DNA from: JAFAVZ01 sp036009105
GTDB lineage: Bacteria; Acidobacteriota; Thermoanaerobaculia; Gp7-AA8
Reading direction: 5' to 3'
Assembly: GCA_036009105.1 (NCBI GenBank)
Contig: DASYMJ010000106.1
Span: forward strand, 1-28,420
DNA length: 28,420 nucleotides
The translations under genes and the position numbers were made by a program. Positions 1-6,737 of the stretch are shown here, in pieces. Below the pieces are notes generated by a model, which had not been told where the DNA came from, searched no databases, and saw nothing but the letters and a program-made list of their open reading frames with translations. Positions within the stretch are counted from its first letter, which is position 1. Each line of letters opens with the position of its first letter.

Positions 1-609
1 GTGGTAGGCGGTGGTGAAGCCCGGCGTGTCCTTTTCCACGAGGAAGCCGCGGATGACGCCGTCCGCCTTGGCCCAGACCACGGCCACGTCGGCGATCGAG
101 CCGTTCGTGATCCACGCCTTGGCGCCGTTGAGGACCCAGGAGTCGCCGTCCTTGCGCGCGTAGGTGCGCATGCCGCCGGGGTTTGAGCCGAAGTCCGGCT
201 CGGTCAGGCCGAAGCAGCCGATCTTGTCGCCGGCGGCCAGCTTGGGGATCCAGTAGTCCTTCTGTTCCTGCGAGCCGAAGGTGTTGATGGGGTACATCAC
301 CAGCCCCGACTGCACGGAGGCGAAGGAGCGGAGGCCGGAGTCGCCGCGCTCGAGCTCCTGCATGATCAGTCCGTACGCCACGTGGTTCAGGCCGGGAAGG
401 CCGTACTCGTGGATGGTGGCGCCGAACAGCCCCATCTCCGCGATCTTGGGGATGAGGTGCATGGGGAACTTCTCTTCGCGATTGGCGTGCTCGATGATGG
501 GCAGGATCTCGTCGTCCACGAAGTCGCGGACGGTCTGCCGCACCATCAGCTCTTCCTCGGAGAAGAGCGAATCGATATCCATGTAGTCGACGCCTGGAAA
601 ATTGGCCAC
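1..609 (-). CDS. Acyl-CoA dehydrogenase, glutaryl-CoA dehydrogenase type (C-terminal part outside window)
   Basis: FAD-dependent oxidation of an acyl-CoA, most likely glutaryl-CoA to crotonyl-CoA (lysine/tryptophan breakdown). Only the first 203 residues are present. They cover the N-terminal helical domain and the start of the beta domain. Visible signatures are HVAYGLIMQELERGDSG, SVQSGLVMYPI, the flavin-contact stretch GCFGLTEPDFGSNPG, and LNGAKAWITNGSIADVAVVWA. These follow mammalian glutaryl-CoA dehydrogenase more closely than short-chain acyl-CoA dehydrogenases. The catalytic Glu, near residue 370 in the family, lies outside the window. I chose GTG at 609-607 because GGGAG sits 6 nt upstream; an in-frame ATG at 582-580 is the alternative. 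A TATCAT box (643-638) could be its -10. Substrate assignment comes from family resemblance and is not proven. Confidence 0.87.
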   Translation of the reverse strand, partial: MANFPGVDYMDIDSLFSEEELMVRQTVRDFVDDEILPIIEHANREEKFPMHLIPKIAEMGLFGATIHEYGLPGLNHVAYGLIMQELERGDSGLRSFASVQSGLVMYPINTFGSQEQKDYWIPKLAAGDKIGCFGLTEPDFGSNPGGMRTYARKDGDSWVLNGAKAWITNGSIADVAVVWAKADGVIRGFLVEKDTPGFTTAYH

Positions 610-656
610 GTGGTGCTCCCTGTTTGAAGTGGGGCGCATGATACCAATTAGTTGTT

Positions 657-717
657 GGTTGCTGGTTGCTGGTCCGATGTGCCTTCCGGTCCTACCAGCA
701 ACCAGCAACCAGCATTC
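657..717. repeat. Heptad-period inverted array A
   Basis: The left arm has two exact GGTTGCT units (657-663, 664-670) plus GGT. The right arm has ACC (694-696), then two exact AGCAACC units (697-703, 704-710) and a degenerate unit. The two 17-bp arms (657-673 and 694-710) are perfect reverse complements around a 20-nt spacer. The array lies between the methyltransferase stop and the dehydrogenase start. No T-run follows either arm, so it does not look like a simple intrinsic terminator. Confidence 0.85.
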
Positions 718-731
718 GGCGTCTTCGCGCT

Positions 732-1358
732 TCAGGATGACAGCCTGGCGATGTACAGCACGTGGGGATGCGGATAGCCTCGGTCGATCCGCTCCCACGT
801 CGTCTCGAAGCCTTGCCTGGCCAGCCGCGCCGCGAACACGCGCGGCGCCTCATAGGAAAACGCTTCGCCGAGGGTGAGGCCGAGGGCGGAGGCGGCGAGC
901 TCCTGGGCTCGGTTCCAGGAGTTCTTCAGGCGCGCGGTCGGGTCCTGCTCCTTGACCAGCAGCAGGCCGCCGGCGCGCAGCCGCGCGGCGCAACGGCCCA
1001 GAAGCGCGTCCCAGTCGGCCAGCGGCACCTTGTAGAGCACGTCGATAATGGTGATGACGTCGAACTGGCCGCGCACCACATCATCGAAGCCGATGACCGA
1101 GGAGATGCCGGGCAGCGGCCGCACCTTGCGCGCGTCCGGCTCGACGGTGGTCACGCGCGCGCCGCCCTCGCGGGCCAGCACGGCGAGCACGCCGTGGCCG
1201 GCGCCGATGTCCAGCAGCCGCGAGCCGGGCGGCAGGCGCGCCACGACGCGCCGAAACGGGCAGGTGAGGAAGCGGACCAGCGTGTGCGCGCGATCGCGGA
1301 AAGGACGGCGGCGGAAGGTCGTGTAGAGTACGCGCCACGTCCGGATGAGTCGGCCCAC
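732..1358 (-). CDS. Class I SAM-dependent methyltransferase
   Basis: Predicted soluble 208-residue methyltransferase of unknown substrate. The SAM-binding motif I is clear (LLDIGAGHGVLAVLA), followed by the acidic ribose-binding strand end TTVEPD and a motif IV-like segment FDVITIIDVLYKV. The reading frame stays open upstream to 1484. I place the start at GTG 1358-1356 because a TACAAT box (minus strand, 1370-1365) lies 6 nt before it and the residues further upstream look like non-conserved leader. The N-terminus is Arg-rich (RTWRVLYTTFRRRPFRDR), which could help contact membrane or nucleic acid. It is head-to-head with the GT39 gene, and the two starts overlap by 14 bp. A role in modifying the same envelope glycolipid as the cassette is possible but is only inferred from position. 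Confidence 0.8.
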   Translation of the reverse strand: MGRLIRTWRVLYTTFRRRPFRDRAHTLVRFLTCPFRRVVARLPPGSRLLDIGAGHGVLAVLAREGGARVTTVEPDARKVRPLPGISSVIGFDDVVRGQFDVITIIDVLYKVPLADWDALLGRCAARLRAGGLLLVKEQDPTARLKNSWNRAQELAASALGLTLGEAFSYEAPRVFAARLARQGFETTWERIDRGYPHPHVLYIARLSS

Positions 1359-3153
1359 GTTGCGATTGTATGAGTGGTGGCGGGAGATCGCGGGAGCGAT
1401 CGTGGTCCTGCTGTCGCGTCTGCTCACCATGCCCGCCACGATCTGGGAAAACGACGAGTTCCTGTTCGCCGAAGGCGTCCGCAACTTCGATCCCTCCCGC
1501 TATCACCCCCATCCCCCCGGCTACCCGCTGTACATCCTCCTCGGCAAGGCCTTCAACGCCGTCTTCGACGATCCGTTCCGCAGTCTCGTGGCGCTAGGCA
1601 TCGTCGCCTCGGTGGTCGGTTTCATCGCCCTGACCCGCTACTTCCGCATCGTTCTCGGCGACCCCGACCTCGCCGTCTGCGGCGCGCTGCTCTTCTACTT
1701 CTCGGCGAGCGCGCTGCTGCACTCGACGCTCGCCCTGTCCGATGTCGCCTCACTGCTGTTCGTCGCCCTGGCCCTGGTCTCCATCTGCAGGGCAGGGGAG
1801 GAGGGCGACCACGAGCGGGACGCCATCCTGGTCGGCGTCTGGTGCTCGGCCGCGATCGGCGTGCGGCCGCAGCTGCTGCTGCCGGCGCTGCCGATGTTCG
1901 CCATCGCGCTGTGGCAGATGCGCACCATGCGGCAGCGCATCGCCGCGGTCGCCGCGTTCGCCTTCGTCTCGCTGATGTGGCTCCTGCCGCTGGTCGACGC
2001 GGCGGGCGGCGTGAATGCCGTGATCGCCTACGAGCAGAAACAGGCGCAATACTTCGCCACGCACGACGCGGCCATGTCGCGCGGCTCGCGGTCGGCCGGC
2101 GAGATCGCCGTCCGCTTCCTGCTCCATCCGTGGGGCTCGAAGTACATCACGCTGCCGCTCCTGCTCTGCATGGCCCTCGGCGTGCTGCCGCTGTGGCGGA
2201 AGCGCAGCAGCAAGCTCCTGCCGCTCCTCGCCTTCACCGCCGTGCAGATCGTGTTCGAGCTGGCCACGATGGATCCGGCGGACGGGGCCCGCTACGCGCT
2301 GCCGTCGATGATCTTCTTCGCGCTGCTGACCGTGGCCGGCTTCGACACGCTCCGCCGCAGCACCAGGATCGGGCTGATGCCGTGGCTGGCCACCGCATTC
2401 TTCGTCGCCGTCTCCTGGTGGTACGTCGGTCCGATCCTCCGCGCGCGGACGCAGGGGCCGTCGCCGGTTGCGGCCGCGGCGGCGTACGCGAACCGGACGT
2501 TCCCGCCGAACACGGTCATCCTCTACGACCTCTCCCTGCGGCCGGCGGCCGAGTACCTGATGCACTTCAAGACCATCGCCATCGAGCCCGGATTGCGCGG
2601 CTTCTACGCGTCGCCGGACGTGCCGCTGGTGCAGTTCGTGGACGGCGGCACGCGGAGCGGGGAGGCGAAGGCCTTCAGCTGGCCGCCGAGCGATGCTTAC
2701 GGCAAGCTGACCCGCAATCACTATCGCCAGGTCTCGCTCGATCCGGTGCGTCCCGAGGAGCGCTATCTGCCCCTGCGCGGCGTGTACGCGCTGGAGCGGA
2801 CGGTGGAAGGGGATGAGTGGCGCTGGCTGGCCAGGGATTCGGCCATCGTGCTGCCGGAGCTCGGCGCGGGCCGGGTCCGCCTCGGGTTCCGCATCTCGCC
2901 CGACGCGCCGTACCAGACGGACGTCATCCAACTCTTCGTCAACGCTTCGCTTGCGGGCCGCGTATCAGCCCGCAAGGGAGAAACGGTGCGGATCGAGTTG
3001 CCGGTGCCGAGCGGCGCCACCATCCGGATGGCGGCCGAGCAGTCGTTCGCTCCGGCGAGCGTGCTGCACAACCAGGATCCCCGCCTGCTCGCCGTTCAGC
3101 TGACGGAGGTCGTACAATCTTCTGCAAGTTCGGGTTTGGAAGTTAACAGATAG
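1345..3153 (+). CDS. GT39/ArnT-like membrane glycosyltransferase
   Basis: A 602-residue polytopic membrane protein resembling GT-C transferases (PMT/ArnT, GT39) that move a sugar from a polyprenyl-phosphate donor to an envelope acceptor. The first periplasmic loop carries the acidic WENDEFLFAEG segment (E35, D37, E38), where GT39 enzymes have their essential acidic residue, followed by HPHPPGYPLYI (about 54-64), matching the family's HPP motif. About ten hydrophobic segments follow, to about residue 370. The last 230 or so residues are hydrophilic and beta-rich, presumably a periplasmic domain. The ATG at 1345 lies inside the divergent methyltransferase start region; in-frame TTG codons at 1360 and 1366 are alternatives. 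The GT2 and deacetylase genes follow 13 nt downstream, so the three probably work on one polyprenyl-linked sugar. Acceptor and sugar are unknown. Confidence 0.8.
   Translation: MSRPTLRLYEWWREIAGAIVVLLSRLLTMPATIWENDEFLFAEGVRNFDPSRYHPHPPGYPLYILLGKAFNAVFDDPFRSLVALGIVASVVGFIALTRYFRIVLGDPDLAVCGALLFYFSASALLHSTLALSDVASLLFVALALVSICRAGEEGDHERDAILVGVWCSAAIGVRPQLLLPALPMFAIALWQMRTMRQRIAAVAAFAFVSLMWLLPLVDAAGGVNAVIAYEQKQAQYFATHDAAMSRGSRSAGEIAVRFLLHPWGSKYITLPLLLCMALGVLPLWRKRSSKLLPLLAFTAVQIVFELATMDPADGARYALPSMIFFALLTVAGFDTLRRSTRIGLMPWLATAFFVAVSWWYVGPILRARTQGPSPVAAAAAYANRTFPPNTVILYDLSLRPAAEYLMHFKTIAIEPGLRGFYASPDVPLVQFVDGGTRSGEAKAFSWPPSDAYGKLTRNHYRQVSLDPVRPEERYLPLRGVYALERTVEGDEWRWLARDSAIVLPELGAGRVRLGFRISPDAPYQTDVIQLFVNASLAGRVSARKGETVRIELPVPSGATIRMAAEQSFAPASVLHNQDPRLLAVQLTEVVQSSASSGLEVNR
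1365..1370 (-). promoter_or_regulatory. Predicted -10 box (TACAAT) of the methyltransferase gene
   Basis: On the minus strand TACAAT ends 6 nt before the proposed GTG start (1358), so transcription would begin at or next to the start codon. No Shine-Dalgarno is present. No convincing -35 hexamer was found. Confidence 0.4.
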
Positions 3154-3166
3154 CACGCCCACGACC

Positions 3167-3940
3167 ATGCGCCCATCGGTTTCCTTCGTCATCCCGATGT
3201 ACAACGAGGAGCTGAACATCGAGCACGCCATCACGGCGGCGGTCGAGGCTCTCATCAAGTACACGGACGATTACGAGATCGTCATCGTCGACGACGCCTC
3301 GACGGACGACTCGGCGACGTTCGTTGCCCGCGCGGCGGAGGACAACCCGCGCATCCGGATGATCCGTCACGCGAAGAACCGCAAGCTCGGCGGCACGCTG
3401 CGCAGCGGCTTCGCGGCGGCGACCAAGGACATCGTCCTCTACATGGACGCCGACCTCCCTTTCGATCCCGACGTCCTGGGCCGCGCGCTGCGGGCCATGC
3501 ACGTCACCGGCGCGGACCTCATCGCCGGCTACCGCCTCGACCGCACCATCGAGGGATGGCGGCGGGCTCTCTACAGCTACTTCTACAACGGCCTGATCGG
3601 CGTCCTCTTCGGCTGGCCGCACCGCGACATCAACTTCTCCTTCAAGCTGATGAAGCGAAAGGTGCTGGAGGCGATCGAGCTGAAGTCGGAAGGCTCGCTC
3701 ATCGATGCGGAGCTGATCGTGAAGGCGAAGAACCGCGGCTTCGCCATCCAGCAGATCGGCCTCGACTACTTTCCGCGCATGCGCGGCAAGTCGAACCTCT
3801 CCTCCTTCGGCGTGATCTTCAAGATCCTGTACGAGCTGGTGCGCCTCTATCCGGAGATGCGCGTGCGCAAGCCGCAGCCGGTGGCGCCGCTGCCGCCCAA
3901 GCCGCACAGCACGCCGGTCAAGGACCTGAAGGAAGCGTGA
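3167..3940 (+). CDS. Glycosyltransferase family 2, DPM1/ArnC-like polyprenyl-phosphate sugar transferase
   Basis: A 257-residue GT-A enzyme expected to transfer a sugar from a nucleotide donor to undecaprenyl phosphate on the cytoplasmic face. It opens with SVSFVIPMYNEELNIEHAI, has the nucleotide-binding acidic pair VIVDDAST (about 40-46) and the metal-binding DAD motif LYMDADLPF (D94, D96). The segment WPHRDINFSFKLMKRKV and the late RMRGKSNLSSFG match DPM1-type enzymes. Unlike ArnC there are no obvious C-terminal membrane helices. The tail is Pro/Lys-rich. The ATG at 3167 has no clear Shine-Dalgarno; translation may depend on the GT39 gene ending 13 nt earlier. Its stop overlaps the deacetylase start (GTGA), which is typical of translational coupling. 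Confidence 0.87.
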   Translation: MRPSVSFVIPMYNEELNIEHAITAAVEALIKYTDDYEIVIVDDASTDDSATFVARAAEDNPRIRMIRHAKNRKLGGTLRSGFAAATKDIVLYMDADLPFDPDVLGRALRAMHVTGADLIAGYRLDRTIEGWRRALYSYFYNGLIGVLFGWPHRDINFSFKLMKRKVLEAIELKSEGSLIDAELIVKAKNRGFAIQQIGLDYFPRMRGKSNLSSFGVIFKILYELVRLYPEMRVRKPQPVAPLPPKPHSTPVKDLKEA

Positions 3941-4746
3941 AGTCGCTGATCGTGACGGCCGACGACGTCGGTCTGCACCGCGGCATGACCGACGGCGCGA
4001 TCCACGCGCATCTCAACGGCATCGTCACGGCCTGCAGCGTGGTGGCGAACGGGGCCGCGTTCGAGCACGCCGTGGAGCGCCTGCGCGAGACGCCCACATT
4101 GCAGGTCGGCGTGCACCTCACCCTGGTCGAGGAGCGCCCGCTGGCGGACGGCGTGCCGTCGCTGATCGGCGCGAACGACCTGCTGCTGGAGAACTGGGCC
4201 GCCTTCGTGCCCCGCTACATCGCGCGCCTGGTCCGCATGCGCGACGTGGAGCGCGAGCTGCGCGCGCAACTGTCGGCCGTGTTGTCGACCGGCCTGCGCG
4301 TGACGCACCTCAACGGGCACCAGCACCTGCACCTGCTGCCCCGCATCTTCGCCCTCGTGCTCCGTCTGGCCGAGGAGCACCACATCCCGTATGTGCGGAT
4401 CGTGGACGACCACGGCTCCCCCTCCCGCCGCGCCGCGGTCGCCGCGCTCAGCGCGCTGGGCCGCCGCGCCCGCGGCCCCCTCACGAACGCGCGCACGATC
4501 GGCGTGGCCGACGCCGGCCACCTCACCGACATCACCCCGCTCCTCGACCACGTGCAAGGCGTCACGGAGCTGGTCTGCCACCCCGGCCTGGGCGACGCCG
4601 CGCTGGCCGAGGCCTACCCGTGGGGCTATGGGTGGGAGGCGGAGACGCGGGCGCTCTGCGAGCCCTCGCTGCGTGCGGCGCTTGCGGGGCGGGGGATCGG
4701 GCTCGCGGCGCCGGCGGCCGTCAATACGCCCCCTGCCGCAGGTTGA
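3937..4746 (+). CDS. ChbG/HpnK (YdjC) family carbohydrate deacetylase
   Basis: A 269-residue metal-dependent deacetylase. The N-terminus KSLIVTADDVGLHRGMTDG carries the paired Asp (D9, D10) of the family. VGVHLTLVEERPL and the histidine-rich HLNGHQHLHLLP supply metal ligands, and ELVCHPG is the conserved late motif. The GTG start at 3937 overlaps the GT2 stop by 4 nt (GTGA). Family members remove N-acetyl groups from amino sugars (ChbG on chitobiose, NaxD on undecaprenyl-phosphate GalNAc in Francisella) or act in hopanoid biosynthesis (HpnK). Because it is coupled to a polyprenyl-phosphate GT2 and a GT39, deacetylation of a lipid-linked amino sugar is the best guess. Its 3' end overlaps the opposing SRPBCC gene by 26 bp. 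Confidence 0.88.
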   Translation: MKSLIVTADDVGLHRGMTDGAIHAHLNGIVTACSVVANGAAFEHAVERLRETPTLQVGVHLTLVEERPLADGVPSLIGANDLLLENWAAFVPRYIARLVRMRDVERELRAQLSAVLSTGLRVTHLNGHQHLHLLPRIFALVLRLAEEHHIPYVRIVDDHGSPSRRAAVAALSALGRRARGPLTNARTIGVADAGHLTDITPLLDHVQGVTELVCHPGLGDAALAEAYPWGYGWEAETRALCEPSLRAALAGRGIGLAAPAAVNTPPAAG

Positions 4747-5164
4747 TCCCGTACTCCAGGAACGCCTTGAGGGCGCTGACCATCTGCGACCAGCCCATGC
4801 AGTTGCCGTAGGACTGTTCCAGGCCTTTCTGCGTCTCCGGCCAGCCGGACTCGCGGATGCTGACCAGGGTCGAGGCGTCGTCCAGCGGCTCGAAGGACAT
4901 CTCCACGCGGCAGACCGGAAAGTCGCCCTCGCCGCCCCATTCGAAAACGAGCAGCCGGTTCGGCGTGACCTGCTTGACCCGCACCGGCGCCGCGGGGCCG
5001 GGGAAATCGGCGAAGCTCCAGTACACGGTCGTCCCTTCGTCCAGCGGGCCGCTCGCGCCGCCGGTGGTGAAGTACCGCGAGAGCTTCGCGGGGTTGTAGA
5101 CGCCGTCGAACACCTCCTCGACCGGCTTCTGAATCTTCGTGTGGACCTTGAACTCGAGCTTCAT
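4721..5164 (-). CDS. SRPBCC / AHSA1-family protein
   Basis: A 147-residue START-like helix-grip protein of the AHSA1 type. The N-terminus MKLEFKVHTKIQKPVEEVFDGVYNPAKLSRYF is the usual family opening (beta strand, then W/F helix), VEMSFEPLDDASTLVSIRESGWP lies in the centre, and the final helix is CMGWSQMVSALKAFLEYG. Such proteins bind small hydrophobic ligands; no enzymatic function can be read from the sequence. The start is firm: AGGAGG (5175-5170) lies 5 nt before the ATG. It is divergent from an ArsR-type repressor, a widespread AHSA1/ArsR pairing in which the regulator probably controls both genes. Confidence 0.87.
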   Translation of the reverse strand: MKLEFKVHTKIQKPVEEVFDGVYNPAKLSRYFTTGGASGPLDEGTTVYWSFADFPGPAAPVRVKQVTPNRLLVFEWGGEGDFPVCRVEMSFEPLDDASTLVSIRESGWPETQKGLEQSYGNCMGWSQMVSALKAFLEYGINLRQGAY

Positions 5165-5175
5165 GGAATCCTCCT

Positions 5176-5271
5176 GGTCGGCGATCAGCGATTGGCGATC
5201 AGCGATCAGGAGAGCCCGGCCAAAGCTGCTACAGCTCGTCTCTCTCTGCTGATCGCTGATCGCCGATCGCC
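5176..5271. repeat. Heptad-period inverted array B
   Basis: The left arm reads GCGATCA, GCGATTG, GCGATCA, GCGATCA in exact 7-bp steps (5181-5208). The right arm reads TGATCGC, TGATCGC, CGATCGC (5250-5270). A perfect 16-bp match pairs 5194-5209 with 5249-5264. The array fills the SRPBCC-arsR intergenic region upstream of the arsR promoter. The 14-mer GGTCGGCGATCAGC at 5176-5189 recurs exactly at 18354-18367. Confidence 0.85.
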
Positions 5272-5276
5272 ACCAT

Positions 5277-5296
5277 ATGTTATAATTTCATAACAT
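5277..5296 (+). promoter_or_regulatory. arsR promoter and probable autoregulatory operator
   Basis: A perfect 7-bp inverted repeat ATGTTAT / ATAACAT (5277-5283 and 5290-5296) with a 6-nt spacer contains a consensus TATAAT -10 (5281-5286) and runs into the ATG start codon (5295). Binding here would block RNA polymerase, as expected for an ArsR-family dimer. With 8 nt from the -10 to the ATG, the mRNA would be nearly leaderless. The operator role is inferred from position and symmetry. Confidence 0.6.
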
Positions 5297-5621
5297 GTCA
5301 AGAGCTGGCGAGAGCGAAGAGCGGGTCTTCAAGGCGCTGGCGGATGGGCGGCGGCGGCGGATGCTCGACCTGCTCAAGTCCGAGCCGCTCACCACGGGCG
5401 ACCTCTGCGCGCACTTTCCCCGGCTCGACCGCTGCACGGTGATGCAGCACCTCGGCGTCCTCAAGCGCGCCGGCCTGGTCATCGTCCGCCGGGCGGGCCG
5501 CAACCGCTGGAACTACATCAACCCGCTCCCCATCAAAGCCATCCACGACCGCTGGATCAGCCCCCACGCGCGCAACGCCGTGGAACTGCTGGAGAGGATG
5601 AAGCGGGAGATGGAGAAGTGA
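5295..5621 (+). CDS. ArsR-family winged-helix repressor
   Basis: A 108-residue winged helix-turn-helix regulator. The pattern ERVFKALADGRRRRMLDLLKSEPLTTGDLCAHF, then the recognition helix RCTVMQHLGVLKRAGLVIVRRAGRNRWNYIN, is the ArsR/SmtB fold in its SdpR-like form. The usual metal-binding Cys pairs are missing; a single Cys (in GDLCAHF) and another in RCTVMQHL remain. It is therefore more likely a ligand-responsive or constitutive autorepressor than a metal sensor. It is divergent from the AHSA1 gene. A palindrome covers its -10 and start codon, which supports autoregulation. Confidence 0.88.
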   Translation: MSRAGESEERVFKALADGRRRRMLDLLKSEPLTTGDLCAHFPRLDRCTVMQHLGVLKRAGLVIVRRAGRNRWNYINPLPIKAIHDRWISPHARNAVELLERMKREMEK

Positions 5622-5637
5622 GGCGTGCCGGCCCGGC

Positions 5638-5643
5638 TATAAT
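5638..5643 (+). promoter_or_regulatory. Predicted -10 box (TATAAT) of the isopropylmalate-type dehydrogenase gene
   Basis: A perfect TATAAT lies 10 nt upstream of the ATG at 5654 with no Shine-Dalgarno between, so the mRNA would have a leader of only a few nucleotides. It starts 16 nt after the arsR stop, giving the dehydrogenase its own promoter. Confidence 0.5.
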
Positions 5644-5653
5644 CCGCCGCCTT

Positions 5654-6703
5654 ATGACGAAACGGATCGCCGTAGTCCCGGGCGACGGAATCGGCCCCGA
5701 GGTCATCGCGGCCGGGATGCGCGTGCTGGAGAAGGTCGACGCCGACCGGAGCCTGGGCCTCGAGTTCACCCACTTCGGCTGGAACGCGGACGAGTACCTG
5801 CGCACCGGCATCTCCATGCCGCCCGGCGCCATGGACGAGATCCGCGTCAACTACGACGCCGTCTACCTCGGCGCCTTCGGCGACCCCCGCGTGCCGGACA
5901 TGAAACACGCCGCCGACATCCTGCTCGGCATGCGCTTCCAGCTCGACCTCTACGTCAACTACCGCCCGGTGAAGCTGCTCAACGAGCGCCTCTCGCCGCT
6001 CAAAGGGAAGGGGATGAAGGAGATCGACTTCGTCATCTTCCGGGAGAACACCGAAGGGGCCTACGTCGGCATGGGCGGCATCTTCAAGAAAGGGACGCCG
6101 GACGAGATTGCCGTGCAGGAAGACGTCTCCTCCCGCCGCGGCGTGGAGCGCATCATCCGTTACGCGTTCGAGTTCGCCCGCCGCACCGGCCGCAAGTCCC
6201 TCTGCATGGCGGACAAGAACAACGTCATGCGTTTCGGCGGCGACCTCTGGCTGCGCACCTTCGAGGAAGTGGCGGCCGAATACACCGACATCGAGCACTT
6301 CCACATGTTCGTCGACGCCCTGACCATGCAGTTGGTGCGCGCGCCGGAGATGTTCTCCGTGATCGTGACCAACAACATGTTCGGCGACATCGTCACCGAC
6401 CTCGGCGCCGCGCTGCAGGGCGGCCTGGGCATGGCCGCATCGGGCAACATCCACCCCGGCCGCGTCTCCCTCTTCGAGCCGATCCACGGCAGCGCGCCAA
6501 AGTACGCCGGCAAGGACGTGGCGAATCCCATCGGCGCGATCCTCACCGCGGCGATGATGCTCGAATACCTCGGCTTCGCGGACGAGGCGGCGCACATCGA
6601 GGGCGCCGTGGTGGCGGCCATCGAGGCCAGCGAGACGACCGGCGACCTCGGCGGCACGCTGGGCACGAAAGCGGCCGCCGAGGCGGTGCTCGCCAGGTTG
6701 TAA
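5654..6703 (+). CDS. Isocitrate/isopropylmalate dehydrogenase family (LeuB / tartrate / D-malate type)
   Basis: A 349-residue NAD-dependent beta-decarboxylating dehydrogenase. Seen: VVPGDGIGPEVI, RENTEGAYVGMGG, KNNVMRFGGDLW, the metal-binding stretch TNNMFGDIVTDLGAALQGGLGM, and FEPIHGSAPKYAGKDVANPIG. LeuB enzymes usually have a RE(L)TGG motif where this protein has RENTEG, which is commoner in tartrate/D-malate and homoisocitrate dehydrogenases. The substrate is therefore open, though 3-isopropylmalate remains plausible. The frame extends back to 5618 but I use ATG 5654, where the conserved TKRIAVVPGDGIG opening begins and a TATAAT lies 10 nt upstream. A LeuA-family synthase exists 17 kb away, not adjacent. 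Confidence 0.82.
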   Translation: MTKRIAVVPGDGIGPEVIAAGMRVLEKVDADRSLGLEFTHFGWNADEYLRTGISMPPGAMDEIRVNYDAVYLGAFGDPRVPDMKHAADILLGMRFQLDLYVNYRPVKLLNERLSPLKGKGMKEIDFVIFRENTEGAYVGMGGIFKKGTPDEIAVQEDVSSRRGVERIIRYAFEFARRTGRKSLCMADKNNVMRFGGDLWLRTFEEVAAEYTDIEHFHMFVDALTMQLVRAPEMFSVIVTNNMFGDIVTDLGAALQGGLGMAASGNIHPGRVSLFEPIHGSAPKYAGKDVANPIGAILTAAMMLEYLGFADEAAHIEGAVVAAIEASETTGDLGGTLGTKAAAEAVLARL

Positions 6704-6737
6704 CCGACGTTTCGAGCGGGCGCCGCGTATTACGCTC

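Noticed and set aside
657..717. Repeat arrays as CRISPR
   Set aside because: The units are 7 bp, contiguous and without spacers; no cas genes are present.
5618..5653. Upstream start for the isopropylmalate-type dehydrogenase
   Set aside because: It would overlap the arsR end and add a non-family Arg-rich leader; ATG 5654 begins the conserved N-terminus and follows a TATAAT.
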